Source: Providencia heimbachae ATCC 35613
Lineage (GTDB): Bacteria; Pseudomonadota; Gammaproteobacteria; Enterobacterales; Enterobacteriaceae
Assembly (NCBI RefSeq): GCF_001655055.1
Contig: NZ_LXEW01000011.1
Span: forward strand, 1 to 64,000
Length of the DNA: 64,000 bases
Direction: 5' to 3'
This document shows, piece after piece, positions 19,079-27,696 of the stretch. The notes under the pieces were generated by a model, which worked only from the letters and a program-made list of their open reading frames with translations, was not told the origin of the DNA and made no database searches. The translations under genes and the position numbers were made by a program. Numbering within the stretch: the stretch's first letter is position 1; each line of letters begins with the position of its first letter.

Positions 19079-19799
19079 AGCCTTGCTCCTCCAGTTTTTT
19101 CGCTAAACTGAAATCACCCGACTTGATGATTTTCCCTTGATACAGTACGTGAACAAAATCAGGTTTTACATAGTCTAGGATGCGCTGATAGTGAGTCACA
19201 ATAATAAATGAACGCTCTGGAGTACGTAGTGAATTAACACCATTTGCCACTATTTTTAACGCATCAATATCTAAACCAGAGTCTGTTTCATCTAGGATAC
19301 ATAACTGAGGCTCCAATGCTGCCATCTGCAAGATATCATTACGTTTTTTTTCACCGCCAGAGAAACCGACGTTGACAGAACGCGTGAGCAGATCTTGGGG
19401 CATATCCAACAATTTAATTTTATCTTCGATAAAATCTTGGAAATCAAAGCGATCTAATGCGTCTTCTTGACGGTATTCTCTTACCGCATTCACTGCCGTT
19501 TGTAAGAAAAATTGATTACTTACACCCGGAATTTCTACTGGGTATTGGAACGCTAAGAAGATCCCTTCACCCGCTCGTTCTTCAGGATCTAACTCAAAGA
19601 GGTCTTTCCCTTTAAAACGGACTTCGCCGCTGTCAACTTCATATTCTTCACGACCCGCGAGCGTTGCTGATAATGTACTTTTACCTGAACCATTTGGTCC
19701 CATGATGGCATGGACTTCCCCTGGCTTAACCTCCAGAGATAACCCTTTTAATATTTCATTACCTTCAACACTAACGTGTAAATTTTTAACACTTAACAT
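19053..19799 (-). CDS. sufC: Fe-S assembly ATPase SufC
   Basis: SufC is the ABC-type cytoplasmic ATPase of the SufBCD complex; it dimerises on SufB and SufD and drives the conformational change for cluster assembly. All ABC motifs are present: Walker A GPNGSGKST near residue 34, signature FSGGEKKRND, Walker B LCILDETDSGLD, and the H-loop His in IIVTHYQR. The 248 residues equal E. coli SufC. It follows sufB by 45 bp and overlaps sufD. Confidence 0.97.
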   Translation of the reverse strand: MLSVKNLHVSVEGNEILKGLSLEVKPGEVHAIMGPNGSGKSTLSATLAGREEYEVDSGEVRFKGKDLFELDPEERAGEGIFLAFQYPVEIPGVSNQFFLQTAVNAVREYRQEDALDRFDFQDFIEDKIKLLDMPQDLLTRSVNVGFSGGEKKRNDILQMAALEPQLCILDETDSGLDIDALKIVANGVNSLRTPERSFIIVTHYQRILDYVKPDFVHVLYQGKIIKSGDFSLAKKLEEQGYGWLIDQQ

Positions 19800-19844
19800 A
19801 TCAATATGCCTTTAGCGCTTTAGCGCATATAAACTCGATTAGGA

Positions 19845-21344
19845 TCAGCCCACACTGTGTTCTAAGCTGATAGCCAGCAATTTTTGTGCTTCTACTGCAA
19901 ATTCTAATGGTAGTTCTGAGAACACATCTTTACAGAAACCATTAACAATCATGGAAATAGCATTATCTTCGCTAATCCCACGCTGCAAGCAGTAAAATAG
20001 CTGGTCTTCTCCTATACGCGAGGTTGTCGCTTCATGTTCGAGATGAGCCGTATTATTTTTCACTTCTACATATGGGAATGTATGAGCGCCACACTGTGTT
20101 CCAATCAACATGGAATCACATTGGGTAAAATTACGAGCATTATGTGCACTGGGCAGTATTTTGACTAAACCACGGTAGGTATTTTGACTTTTACCCGCCG
20201 AGATCCCTTTCGAAATGATCGTTGAACGGGTATTTTTCCCGATGTGTATCATTTTCGTGCCCGTATCTGCTTGCTGGTTACCATTAGTGAGTGCGACAGA
20301 GAAAAATTCGCCTACCGAATTATCACCTTTTAAAATAACGCTTGGGTATTTCCATGTAATCGCTGAACCCGTTTCTGACTGTGTCCACGACATTTTCGAG
20401 TTTTCACCTTCACAAAGTGCACGCTTAGTCACAAAGTTAAGGATCCCGCCCGTTTCGCTATCACCACCAGAGAACCAGTTTTGTACTGTTGAATATTTAA
20501 CTTCTGCATCTTTATGGATGATAACTTCAACCACGGCAGCATGTAACTGATAGCTATCTCGAACAGGCGCAGAACACCCTTCGATATAGCTCACATAGCT
20601 GCCTTCATCTGCGATAAGAATTGTTCGCTCAAATTGACCTGTTTTTGCCGCATTGATTCTGAAGTAAGTCGATAGCTCCATCGGGCAGTGAACCCCTTTG
20701 GGGATATAAACAAAAGTGCCATCTGACGCTACCGCAGCATTGAGTGCAGCAAAAAAGTTGTCGTTACTCGAAACTACACTACCCAGATATTTTTGAACTA
20801 ATTCTGGGTATTCATGGATAGCTTCACCAAACGAACAGAAAATAATGCCATGCTTGGCAAGATCTTCACGATACGTTGTCGATACCGATACCGAGTCAAA
20901 AATAGCATCCACTGCAACGGCTTTACCTTCACGAACAGGCACCCCAAGTTGGTTAAATGCCTCTTCGACCTCAGCCGTTAGGTAGTTATTGGTTTCCGTT
21001 ACGCCTGTCGCTTGAGTTGCTCCTGACTGGGAGCCACAGGTATCATCACACGCACCACACGAAGGTGCTGAGTAGTAACTATAATCTTGATAATCTAAAT
21101 TAGGATAATTGGCTTTTAACCAATGTGGTTCTTCCATCCCTTTCCAATGATGAAAAGCATCAAGGCGGAATTTAAGCATCCACTCAGGTTCATTGCGTTT
21201 TGCAGAAATAGCGCGCACAACATCTTCGTTGATGCCTTTTTCCATTTCATCTGTCGCAACTTGAGTAAAAAAGCCTTCTTTGTAACGCTGGTCATCAAGC
21301 CAGCTTTGGACATCATCGCCAACTTCTACATTGCTCTGTGACAT
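19845..21344 (-). CDS. sufB: Fe-S cluster scaffold subunit SufB
   Basis: SufB is the scaffold on which nascent clusters form, receiving sulfur from SufE. The 499-residue protein is close to E. coli SufB (495). Recognisable segments are [43 protein letters not shown] with its Cys, [18 protein letters not shown] and the C-terminal [13 protein letters not shown] block. Sixteen bp separate it from sufA. The gene order sufA-B-C-D-S-E is the full E. coli order. Confidence 0.97.
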   Translation of the reverse strand: MSQSNVEVGDDVQSWLDDQRYKEGFFTQVATDEMEKGINEDVVRAISAKRNEPEWMLKFRLDAFHHWKGMEEPHWLKANYPNLDYQDYSYYSAPSCGACDDTCGSQSGATQATGVTETNNYLTAEVEEAFNQLGVPVREGKAVAVDAIFDSVSVSTTYREDLAKHGIIFCSFGEAIHEYPELVQKYLGSVVSSNDNFFAALNAAVASDGTFVYIPKGVHCPMELSTYFRINAAKTGQFERTILIADEGSYVSYIEGCSAPVRDSYQLHAAVVEVIIHKDAEVKYSTVQNWFSGGDSETGGILNFVTKRALCEGENSKMSWTQSETGSAITWKYPSVILKGDNSVGEFFSVALTNGNQQADTGTKMIHIGKNTRSTIISKGISAGKSQNTYRGLVKILPSAHNARNFTQCDSMLIGTQCGAHTFPYVEVKNNTAHLEHEATTSRIGEDQLFYCLQRGISEDNAISMIVNGFCKDVFSELPLEFAVEAQKLLAISLEHSVG

Positions 21345-21360
21345 AATCTGACTTCACATG

Positions 21361-21729
21361 TTAAACGCCGAAACTTTCACCACACCCACAGGCATGTTGT
21401 GCTTTCGGGTTATTAAATTTGAAAATTTGATTCAGCCCTTCTTGGACGAAATCAACGACTGTGCCATCGATAAATGGCATTGCTTCTTTTGGCACATAAA
21501 GGTGTGCGCCATCGAGTTCAAATAACAGGTGCTTGTCTGTTGGGTTTTCTATCATCTCAAACACATAGCCGAAACCTGCGCAGCCTGACTGTTTAACGCC
21601 GAGTGAAAGCCCTTTTGTATTTGGGTTTTGCACCATCAATTTTTTAATTTGTTTTGCAGCGCTTTCTGTCAGGTTGACTCCCTGCCAATTATTTTCATCA
21701 AATGAAAATGTCTCTACACCGTCAGTCAT
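21361..21729 (-). CDS. sufA: A-type Fe-S carrier SufA
   Basis: SufA is an A-type carrier that moves [2Fe-2S]/[4Fe-4S] clusters from SufBCD to target proteins. The three conserved Cys are visible: QSGCAGFGY near residue 50 and CGCGESF at the C terminus. The 122 residues match E. coli SufA. It is the first gene of the operon; the upstream region holds a Fur-like box and a possible IscR site, consistent with Fur repression and IscR/OxyR activation known in E. coli. Confidence 0.97.
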   Translation of the reverse strand: MTDGVETFSFDENNWQGVNLTESAAKQIKKLMVQNPNTKGLSLGVKQSGCAGFGYVFEMIENPTDKHLLFELDGAHLYVPKEAMPFIDGTVVDFVQEGLNQIFKFNNPKAQHACGCGESFGV

Positions 21730-21792
21730 ATTGACCCCACATTTCTTATGGCTTTTCAGCCTGTTATCAGAAGATTAACTCTGTCTAGCCTA

Positions 21793-21807
21793 TGGTAATG
21801 ATTACCT
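21793..21807. promoter_or_regulatory. Fur-like box upstream of sufA
   Basis: The palindrome around GGTAATGATTACC fits the 7-1-7 Fur motif TGATAATNATTATCA with three mismatches and lies 64-78 bp before the sufA ATG. E. coli suf is directly Fur-repressed, so the site is expected. Confidence 0.6.
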
Positions 21808-21815
21808 ATGCTACT

Positions 21816-21840
21816 TCAACCATTTGTTTTAAGAGGTTAT
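21816..21840 (-). promoter_or_regulatory. Possible IscR type 2 site upstream of sufA
   Basis: On the minus strand ATAACCTCT is followed, after the spacing of a type 2 IscR site, by GGTTGA. Only the outer half-sites match the remembered consensus and the centre does not, so this is weak. IscR activates suf in E. coli. Confidence 0.3.
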
Positions 21841-22141
21841 AGCTATTATCGCTCTTTTTTTATCCATTTTGAGCTTATTCGCTCACCAAAAACACATTAC
21901 AAGCCATATAATCTATTGAAAATCAACAGATAAATAAAGTTACATTTTTTATTTAATTTTGTACTTGCCGATACACAAAAATGACACAAATTAATAAAGA
22001 TGCATTAATTATACAACTTAATTAATTCGATAAAAATTGAAAAAATATCAAAATGACTAAAAAACGGTCAAGTTTCACATAAGGAAGATAAATAACGCTC
22101 AGTACAGACAGCACTGAGAATTATTTATCAACAAGAAGGTA
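21841..22141. other. Non-coding interval between menI and the suf promoter region
   Basis: AT-rich DNA with no credible ORF. A short inverted repeat (CTCAGT/ACTGAG, 22098-22118) 24 bp before the menI stop side could be a weak leftward hairpin, although it lies upstream in transcription of sufA rather than after it. The stretch ATAATAGCTAT near 21840-21852 resembles part of an OxyR site but is not convincing. In E. coli the sRNA RydB lies near here; no homologue was recognised. Confidence 0.3.
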
Positions 22142-22558
22142 TTAATCAAATAGAACGGCTGTTGTTAGACGGGAAGTGCAGCATAACTTTCCTTGTTCAT
22201 TAAAAATTTCAATATTCCATACTTGTTGGCGGCGGCCTAAAAATATTGGCTTACAAACCCCTTTCACCACCCCCGAGCGGGCAGCTCGCACATGATTTGC
22301 ATTAATTTCCAAACCAACCACACGCTGTTCACCTTCACTGCAAAGGTAGCCCGCTATCGAACCTAAAGATTCGGCTAATACAACAGAAGCGCCACCATGA
22401 AGTAAACCAAAGGGTTGTTTAGTGCGTTCATCGACTGGCATAGTGCCTTCTAAATAATCATCACCAAATGCGGTAATCTCAATACCGAGATGTCCTAACA
22501 TGCAAGTTTTTGACATCTCAGCCAATTGTTGCAGATTAAATTGACGTTTCCAAATCAT
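22142..22558 (-). CDS. menI: 1,4-dihydroxy-2-naphthoyl-CoA thioesterase
   Basis: A hotdog-fold thioesterase that hydrolyses DHNA-CoA in menaquinone synthesis (formerly YdiI). The 138 residues contain TKQPFGLLHGGASVVLAESL with the catalytic Glu, and LEINANHVRAAR. The protein is very close to E. coli MenI throughout. Its ATG overlaps the last base of the ydiJ stop codon, so the two are translationally coupled, as in E. coli. Confidence 0.95.
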   Translation of the reverse strand: MIWKRQFNLQQLAEMSKTCMLGHLGIEITAFGDDYLEGTMPVDERTKQPFGLLHGGASVVLAESLGSIAGYLCSEGEQRVVGLEINANHVRAARSGVVKGVCKPIFLGRRQQVWNIEIFNEQGKLCCTSRLTTAVLFD

Positions 22559-25500
22559 TAAACGATCTCCAGCAATGCTTGAATTGGGTGTTTTATTATT
22601 GTGTTTTCCATGCGTTTCACTTGGCTACGACACGAATAACCAGAACTAAGACAACGCTCTTTCGGTAGCGCGCTCATCGCGGGTTGCCACGATAGATTAT
22701 AGATGCCTTTTGAATTTTCGATATTCACCACTTCATGACCATAAGTGCCTGCCATGCCACAACATCCCACACTCACATTGGTTAATTTTTGTCCATAGCG
22801 CGCAAATAGTGCTGACCATTGGTTGCCGCTATTTGGCAGTGCGGTAGATTCAGTGCAATGGCCGAAGAAATACCAAGGTTGTTGGCTTATCTCATTTAAT
22901 TTCTGTGGATCCGGTAGCGTAATTAACCATTCATGAGCTAGCATAACGGTAAACTTACATTGATCTTCGCCTAAAATCTCATGATATTCATCGCGATAAC
23001 AGAGCACTAATGCAGGGTCAACACCAACCATTGGTAACTGCAATTTTGCCACACGATTTAAAAAATCGGCCGTTTTACTGGCTGTTTTTGCAAATCGAGC
23101 CAGGAACCCTTTAATATGTTGCGCTTTTCCATTTGGCGAAAAAGGTAATAAAACGGGTTTATAGCCTAGTTTTTCGATTAATCGAATGAAGTCAGCCACG
23201 ACTTTAGCATCGTAATAACTGGTGAAAGGGTCTTGAACAACTAAAACATAATTTTCCCGCAGGGATGGACTCATTCCTTCGAGCTGTTCAAGTGTGACTT
23301 CTGTGGCTGAATGACCTAAAAGTTCTTGTTTTAACGTTGGCTCGGAAAATAAAGGTAAATCGACCATGCCAATGGTTCGCTCACTGAGTTTTTGCACTAA
23401 CGGCTGGCGTAAAAAGAAGTTAAATACGCTAGGTACTTTAGAAAGTAACGGCGCACTTGCCTCTACATTGGCCACAATATGGTCTCGAATCGGTCTTAAA
23501 TAGCGTCCATGATATAACGCTAAGAATTTGGCTCTGAAGGAAGGTACATCGATTTTAATCGGGCATTGTGTGGAGCAAGCCTTACAGGCTAAACAACCTG
23601 CCATTGAGGCTTTAACTTCATGAGAAAAGTCGTAATCCCCTTGTTTGGCTTTCCAGGAATTACGTGTTTTATCAATCAATCCACGTAAAGATGGTTTGTT
23701 ATCTCTTATTCCCTTTTCAATATTTTCAGGGGTAACACCTTGTTCCGCTAATAACCTTAACCACTCACGTACAAGCGTTGCACGCCCTTTCGGTGAATGG
23801 ATACGCTGCCCGCTTATTTTCATTGATGGGCACATTGGGCTTTTAACATCAAAGTTAAAACATAGGCCATTGCCGTTACAGTCCATCGCACCACGAAATT
23901 CTTGGCGCATTTGGATAGGAATTTGCCTATCAAAAGTGCCTCGTTTGATGTCATCAACCTGCTTCATTGGTGCATCAATACCTGCCGGAGGGCAAATTTT
24001 GCCGGGATTTAAACGGTTATCTGGGTCAAAGGCAGCTTTAATATTACGAAGTTCACCATAAAGCACTTCACCAAAAAATTCTGGACTGTATTGCGCTCTA
24101 AAACCTTTCCCGTGCTCTCCCCACAAAAGTCCGCCATATTTAGCTGTTAATGCAACAATTTCATCCGAAATTTGTTTCATTAAAATTTCTTGTTGTGGAT
24201 CGCACATATCGAGAGCGGGTCGAACATGTAATACCCCCGCATCCACATGTCCAAACATGCCATAATTCAGCTGATGGCTATCAAGTAACGCCCTAAATTC
24301 TACAATATAATCCGCCAGATGTTCCGGAGGCACACAAGTATCTTCTACAAATGGGATCGGTTTTGCCGCACCTTTACTGTTACCTAATAATCCCACCGCT
24401 TTTTTGCGCATATTATAAATACGCGTAATATCATCGAGGTCATTACACGTTTGGTAACCGATTATACCGGCGTAATTATTTGCCATAAGCTCATCAAGCT
24501 GCTGGCACAAATTATCCATTAAACGGTCAATTTCAACGACATCATCACCACTAAATTCAACAATATTCAGCCCTAACATTTCTTTATTAGGGACATCGGT
24601 AATCAATGATTTTACTGAATGCCAGACAATATCTTCCCGTGCTAAATTTAATACTTTTGAGTCGACGGTCTCAACCGATAATGCTTTCGCATTCACCATA
24701 AAAGGCGCATTACGTAACGCAGATTCGAATGAATCATACTTCACATTCACCAGTCGACGTGCTTTGGGTAATGGTGTGATATCAAGCGTCGCTTCGGTAA
24801 TAAAAGCCAGCGACCCTTCAGAACCGGTCAAGATCCGCGTTAAGTCAAACTCTGTCAAAGCGTCATTAAATACATGGCGTAAATCATAACCCGTAAGAAA
24901 ACGGTTTAATTTAGGAAATTTTTCTTCAATCAAGGGGCGCTGTTCAAGGCAGCGTTCTAATACTGTTTTGTAGATCCTTCCTACCACCGAATCTTCTGAC
25001 GCAATCGTTTGGGCAAGTTCAACAGGCATTGATCGGGTATCAATGCATTCCCCTCCAAGTACCATCGCTTTGACACCCAGTACATGATCCGAGGTTTTTC
25101 CATACACTAAGGAACCTTGTCCAGAAGCATCCGTATTAATCATTCCACCCAAAGTCGCGCGATTACTGGTGGATAATTCAGGTGAGAAAAAATAGCCATA
25201 CGGTTTTAAGAACTGATTAAGCTGATCTTTAATCACGCCCGCTTCAACTTTTACCCACCCTTGTTCTGGGTTTATCTCTAGAATACGGTTCATATAACGA
25301 GACATATCAACCACAATCCCTTCCGTTAAGGATTGTCCGTTAGTTCCCGTCCCGCCCCCTCTCGGAGTAAAGCTTAGTGTACGGTACTTTTTTTGCCCTG
25401 CAACGCGGGTAAGAATTTGTACGTCTGCACTAGAACGAGGAAAAACAATGGCTTGAGGTAATAATTGATAAATACTATTATCTGTCGCCATTGATAAGCG

Positions 25501-25611
25501 CTCAGCATAGCTTGTGCCATTATCACCCGTAAAGCCTTGCTCTTGCAGCTCGTGTATGAATTCAATGACTAATTTATTGAGATGAGGTGCTTCTGATATA
25601 CGCGGGATCAT
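22558..25611 (-). CDS. ydiJ: FAD-linked oxidase with Fe-S domain, YdiJ (D-2-hydroxyglutarate dehydrogenase)
   Basis: A 1017-residue protein matching E. coli YdiJ (1018), reported to oxidise D-2-hydroxyglutarate. Domains in order: FAD-binding PCMH fold (residues ~40-280, RGGGTGTNGQSL and TLGGMINTDASGQGS), FAD-oxidase C-terminal domain (~300-540, with GHVDAGVLHVRP and WGEHGKGFR), a Fe-S domain with CLACKACSTQCP near 670, and a C-terminal region with CTE and GCCGMAG (CCG-like) motifs. The start matches the E. coli N terminus (MIPRISEAP). Confidence 0.93.
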   Translation of the reverse strand: MIPRISEAPHLNKLVIEFIHELQEQGFTGDNGTSYAERLSMATDNSIYQLLPQAIVFPRSSADVQILTRVAGQKKYRTLSFTPRGGGTGTNGQSLTEGIVVDMSRYMNRILEINPEQGWVKVEAGVIKDQLNQFLKPYGYFFSPELSTSNRATLGGMINTDASGQGSLVYGKTSDHVLGVKAMVLGGECIDTRSMPVELAQTIASEDSVVGRIYKTVLERCLEQRPLIEEKFPKLNRFLTGYDLRHVFNDALTEFDLTRILTGSEGSLAFITEATLDITPLPKARRLVNVKYDSFESALRNAPFMVNAKALSVETVDSKVLNLAREDIVWHSVKSLITDVPNKEMLGLNIVEFSGDDVVEIDRLMDNLCQQLDELMANNYAGIIGYQTCNDLDDITRIYNMRKKAVGLLGNSKGAAKPIPFVEDTCVPPEHLADYIVEFRALLDSHQLNYGMFGHVDAGVLHVRPALDMCDPQQEILMKQISDEIVALTAKYGGLLWGEHGKGFRAQYSPEFFGEVLYGELRNIKAAFDPDNRLNPGKICPPAGIDAPMKQVDDIKRGTFDRQIPIQMRQEFRGAMDCNGNGLCFNFDVKSPMCPSMKISGQRIHSPKGRATLVREWLRLLAEQGVTPENIEKGIRDNKPSLRGLIDKTRNSWKAKQGDYDFSHEVKASMAGCLACKACSTQCPIKIDVPSFRAKFLALYHGRYLRPIRDHIVANVEASAPLLSKVPSVFNFFLRQPLVQKLSERTIGMVDLPLFSEPTLKQELLGHSATEVTLEQLEGMSPSLRENYVLVVQDPFTSYYDAKVVADFIRLIEKLGYKPVLLPFSPNGKAQHIKGFLARFAKTASKTADFLNRVAKLQLPMVGVDPALVLCYRDEYHEILGEDQCKFTVMLAHEWLITLPDPQKLNEISQQPWYFFGHCTESTALPNSGNQWSALFARYGQKLTNVSVGCCGMAGTYGHEVVNIENSKGIYNLSWQPAMSALPKERCLSSGYSCRSQVKRMENTIIKHPIQALLEIV

Positions 25612-25821
25612 TTTTAATGATAACTCTTATTGTTTAGTGTTCGCATTACTCGTTATGTACTATCTTTATTTTAAGTAGCACAATAGTGCCTAAGACACGA
25701 CATTGTCAGTAAAGACCATATCACAATATTCTTTTTTTTAATCGTGAAAAATAATTTCGTTATTTTCACCTAAAAAAGCTCAATAAATGCAGAATTTTCA
25801 TTTGTTAAGGATCAATCATTA

Positions 25822-26937
25822 ATGGAAAAATCGCAAAAGCGTTTGGACCTTCCCAAACTTGTCTTCGGTCTACTCTCTATTATTTTATTGATAGTGGCCT
25901 GTTTTTGGGTTCTAAACCCTTTTATTCTTGGTTTCGTATGGGCGGGCATGATGGTCATTGCGACCTGGCCTTTGCTTCTAAAATTAGAGGCGCGTTTGTG
26001 GCATAAACGCTGGCTCGCTTCATTAGTGATGGTTTTACTTATCTTATTGCTATTTGTAATCCCTTTAGGGATCTTAATTGGCAGTATTATCCAAAATAGC
26101 GCACCGTTAATTGATTTAGCCAAATCTCCAGCGAGTTTAACTTTACCCGAATTACAATGGTTGAACGATATTCCGATGGTAGGTGAAAAGTTATACTATG
26201 CATGGCATAGCTTAGTTGCGAGTGGTGGTAATGCTTTACTTGCAAAAGTTCAACCTTATTTTGGACAAGCTGCCGGCTGGTTTGCGACTCAAGCGATTAA
26301 TGCGGGCCGCTTTATATTTCATCTCATGCTGATGCTGTTATTCAGTGGTTTGCTGTACTACAAAGGTGAACTCGTCATGTTAGGCATCCGTCATTTTGCA
26401 GTTCGCTTAGCTGGGATCCGCGGTGATGCAGCCGTTGTGCTTGCAGCGCAATCAATTAGAGCAGTAGCGCTTGGTGTCGTTGTCACCGCATTAATTCAAG
26501 CCATTGTGGGTGGTGTTGGTCTTGCCTTATCAGGTATTGGTTACGCCGCGATTTTAACCGTCTTGTTGTTTATTTGTTGTGTTGCACAATTAGGCCCACT
26601 TCTTATTATGATCCCATCGGTTATTTGGCTTTTTTGGACAGGGGATACAACATGGGGAATTATCCTAGCTATTTGGGCAGCTACCGTCGCAACAATGGAT
26701 GGTGTTCTACGCCCTTGGTTGATTAAAATGGGCGCTGACTTACCAATGGTACTGATCCTTGTAGGCGTTATCGGTGGCATACTTTCATTTGGAATGATTG
26801 GTCTATTTATTGGTCCTGTCGTTTTAGCAGTTTCCTATAGCTTGTTAAAAGCTTGGATGAATGAAGTTTCCGTCCCAAATGAAAGCCTCGAAGAAACAGA
26901 GAAATTCCTCGAAGAAGAATTCTTGATTAAGAAGTAA
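25822..26937 (+). CDS. ydiK: AI-2E family membrane protein YdiK
   Basis: A 371-residue inner-membrane protein of the AI-2 exporter (TqsA/PerM) family with about eight helices. The N terminus is cytosolic and basic (MEKSQKRLDLPKLV); a soluble loop (residues ~95-150) separates the first and second helix groups, and the family motif region GVVVTALIQAIVGGVG lies near 215. The C-terminal tail is acidic (EETEKFLEEEF). Substrate is unknown. It is divergent from ydiJ and followed by rprA, exactly as in E. coli. Confidence 0.9.
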   Translation: MEKSQKRLDLPKLVFGLLSIILLIVACFWVLNPFILGFVWAGMMVIATWPLLLKLEARLWHKRWLASLVMVLLILLLFVIPLGILIGSIIQNSAPLIDLAKSPASLTLPELQWLNDIPMVGEKLYYAWHSLVASGGNALLAKVQPYFGQAAGWFATQAINAGRFIFHLMLMLLFSGLLYYKGELVMLGIRHFAVRLAGIRGDAAVVLAAQSIRAVALGVVVTALIQAIVGGVGLALSGIGYAAILTVLLFICCVAQLGPLLIMIPSVIWLFWTGDTTWGIILAIWAATVATMDGVLRPWLIKMGADLPMVLILVGVIGGILSFGMIGLFIGPVVLAVSYSLLKAWMNEVSVPNESLEETEKFLEEEFLIKK

Positions 26938-26953
26938 TTCTCAATTCATTATA

Positions 26954-26983
26954 AAAAGCATGTTTGATATTGAACATGCTTTT
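26954..26983 (+). terminator. Terminator after ydiK
   Basis: Arms AAAAGCATGTT/AACATGCTTTT followed by CTATTATTTTTC, beginning 17 bp after the ydiK stop. Confidence 0.8.
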
Positions 26984-26984
26984 C

Positions 26985-27180
26985 TATTATTTTTCTAATC
27001 ATTAATATTTAGAAACAATATTTAACATTCTAACGTTAGTTTTTATTCTCATTTATGATAATATCTAATGCGTGGAATCAATTCCCCTTTAGTAACAACG
27101 ACTAATATTTACATTAAGAGTGTTCTTAGTGATTACATTATATGATTAGTTTATTATCATGTTATTGAATTTACTTTGAA
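26985..27180. other. AT-rich interval upstream of rprA
   Basis: No ORF or hairpin of note. It should contain the rprA promoter and, by analogy with E. coli, an RcsB-binding site, but I could not place these with confidence. Confidence 0.3.
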
Positions 27181-27184
27181 TACA

Positions 27185-27287
27185 AATGAACTTGGAAGCT
27201 ATGTCTTTCCTTATGGACGCATAGTTTTATCAATCGAATTGCTGTGTGTAGTCTTTGCCTGTCAGCCCATGATAGGCTTTTTTTTAT
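27185..27287 (+). ncRNA. rprA: RprA small regulatory RNA
   Basis: RprA is an Hfq-dependent sRNA that activates rpoS translation and is induced by the Rcs phosphorelay. A 25-base block at 27235-27259 (beginning CGAATTGCTGTGTG and ending TAGTCTTTGCC) matches, as I recall it, the conserved 3' part of E. coli RprA base for base. It runs into a terminator hairpin (GCC...ATAGGC) with eight T. The location directly after ydiK is also that of E. coli rprA. The 5' half differs and the 5' end given is an estimate from the E. coli length of about 105 nt. Confidence 0.85.
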
Positions 27288-27289
27288 CT

Positions 27290-27630
27290 ATTATATTAAT
27301 ATGAATAATATTCATGTTTAAACTAAATAATTATTCAATTAATACCGATTAACCCCTCTTCATATTATTACCCCTATAGTGAGTATTTCTTATTTGTAAG
27401 AATACGTCTACTTAACTACAATTAATTAATCTATATATGATAAGTGTTTTCATAACCTTTAAAACGCTCATTAGGTGTATTTTCATATAATTGAGTTCAA
27501 ATACGTTTATATTACAAATAAATCCGTTAGATATATATCAAATAGATTTATCCTGAATAGAGATTATTGATTTGAACCACCTATTGATTCCATCGGTATT
27601 TCAAATCAATCGTCATTCTAAATCAATAAA
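27290..27630. other. AT-rich non-coding interval
   Basis: About 340 bp between rprA and the ppsA terminator, very AT-rich, with no credible ORF or family. E. coli carries ydiL and other genes between rprA and ppsA; nothing remains of them here that I can see. Confidence 0.3.
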
Positions 27631-27634
27631 TAAA

Positions 27635-27665
27635 AAGGTCGATAAGTGATTAGCTCATCGACCTT
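27635..27665 (-). terminator. Terminator after ppsA
   Basis: Arms AAGGTCGAT/ATCGACCTT with a 13-base loop. On the minus strand the stem is followed by TTTATTTATTG, giving a leftward terminator 30 bp beyond the ppsA stop. Confidence 0.8.
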
Positions 27666-27696
27666 AAATGGTTTTGATACTAATTAACCAATAAAC

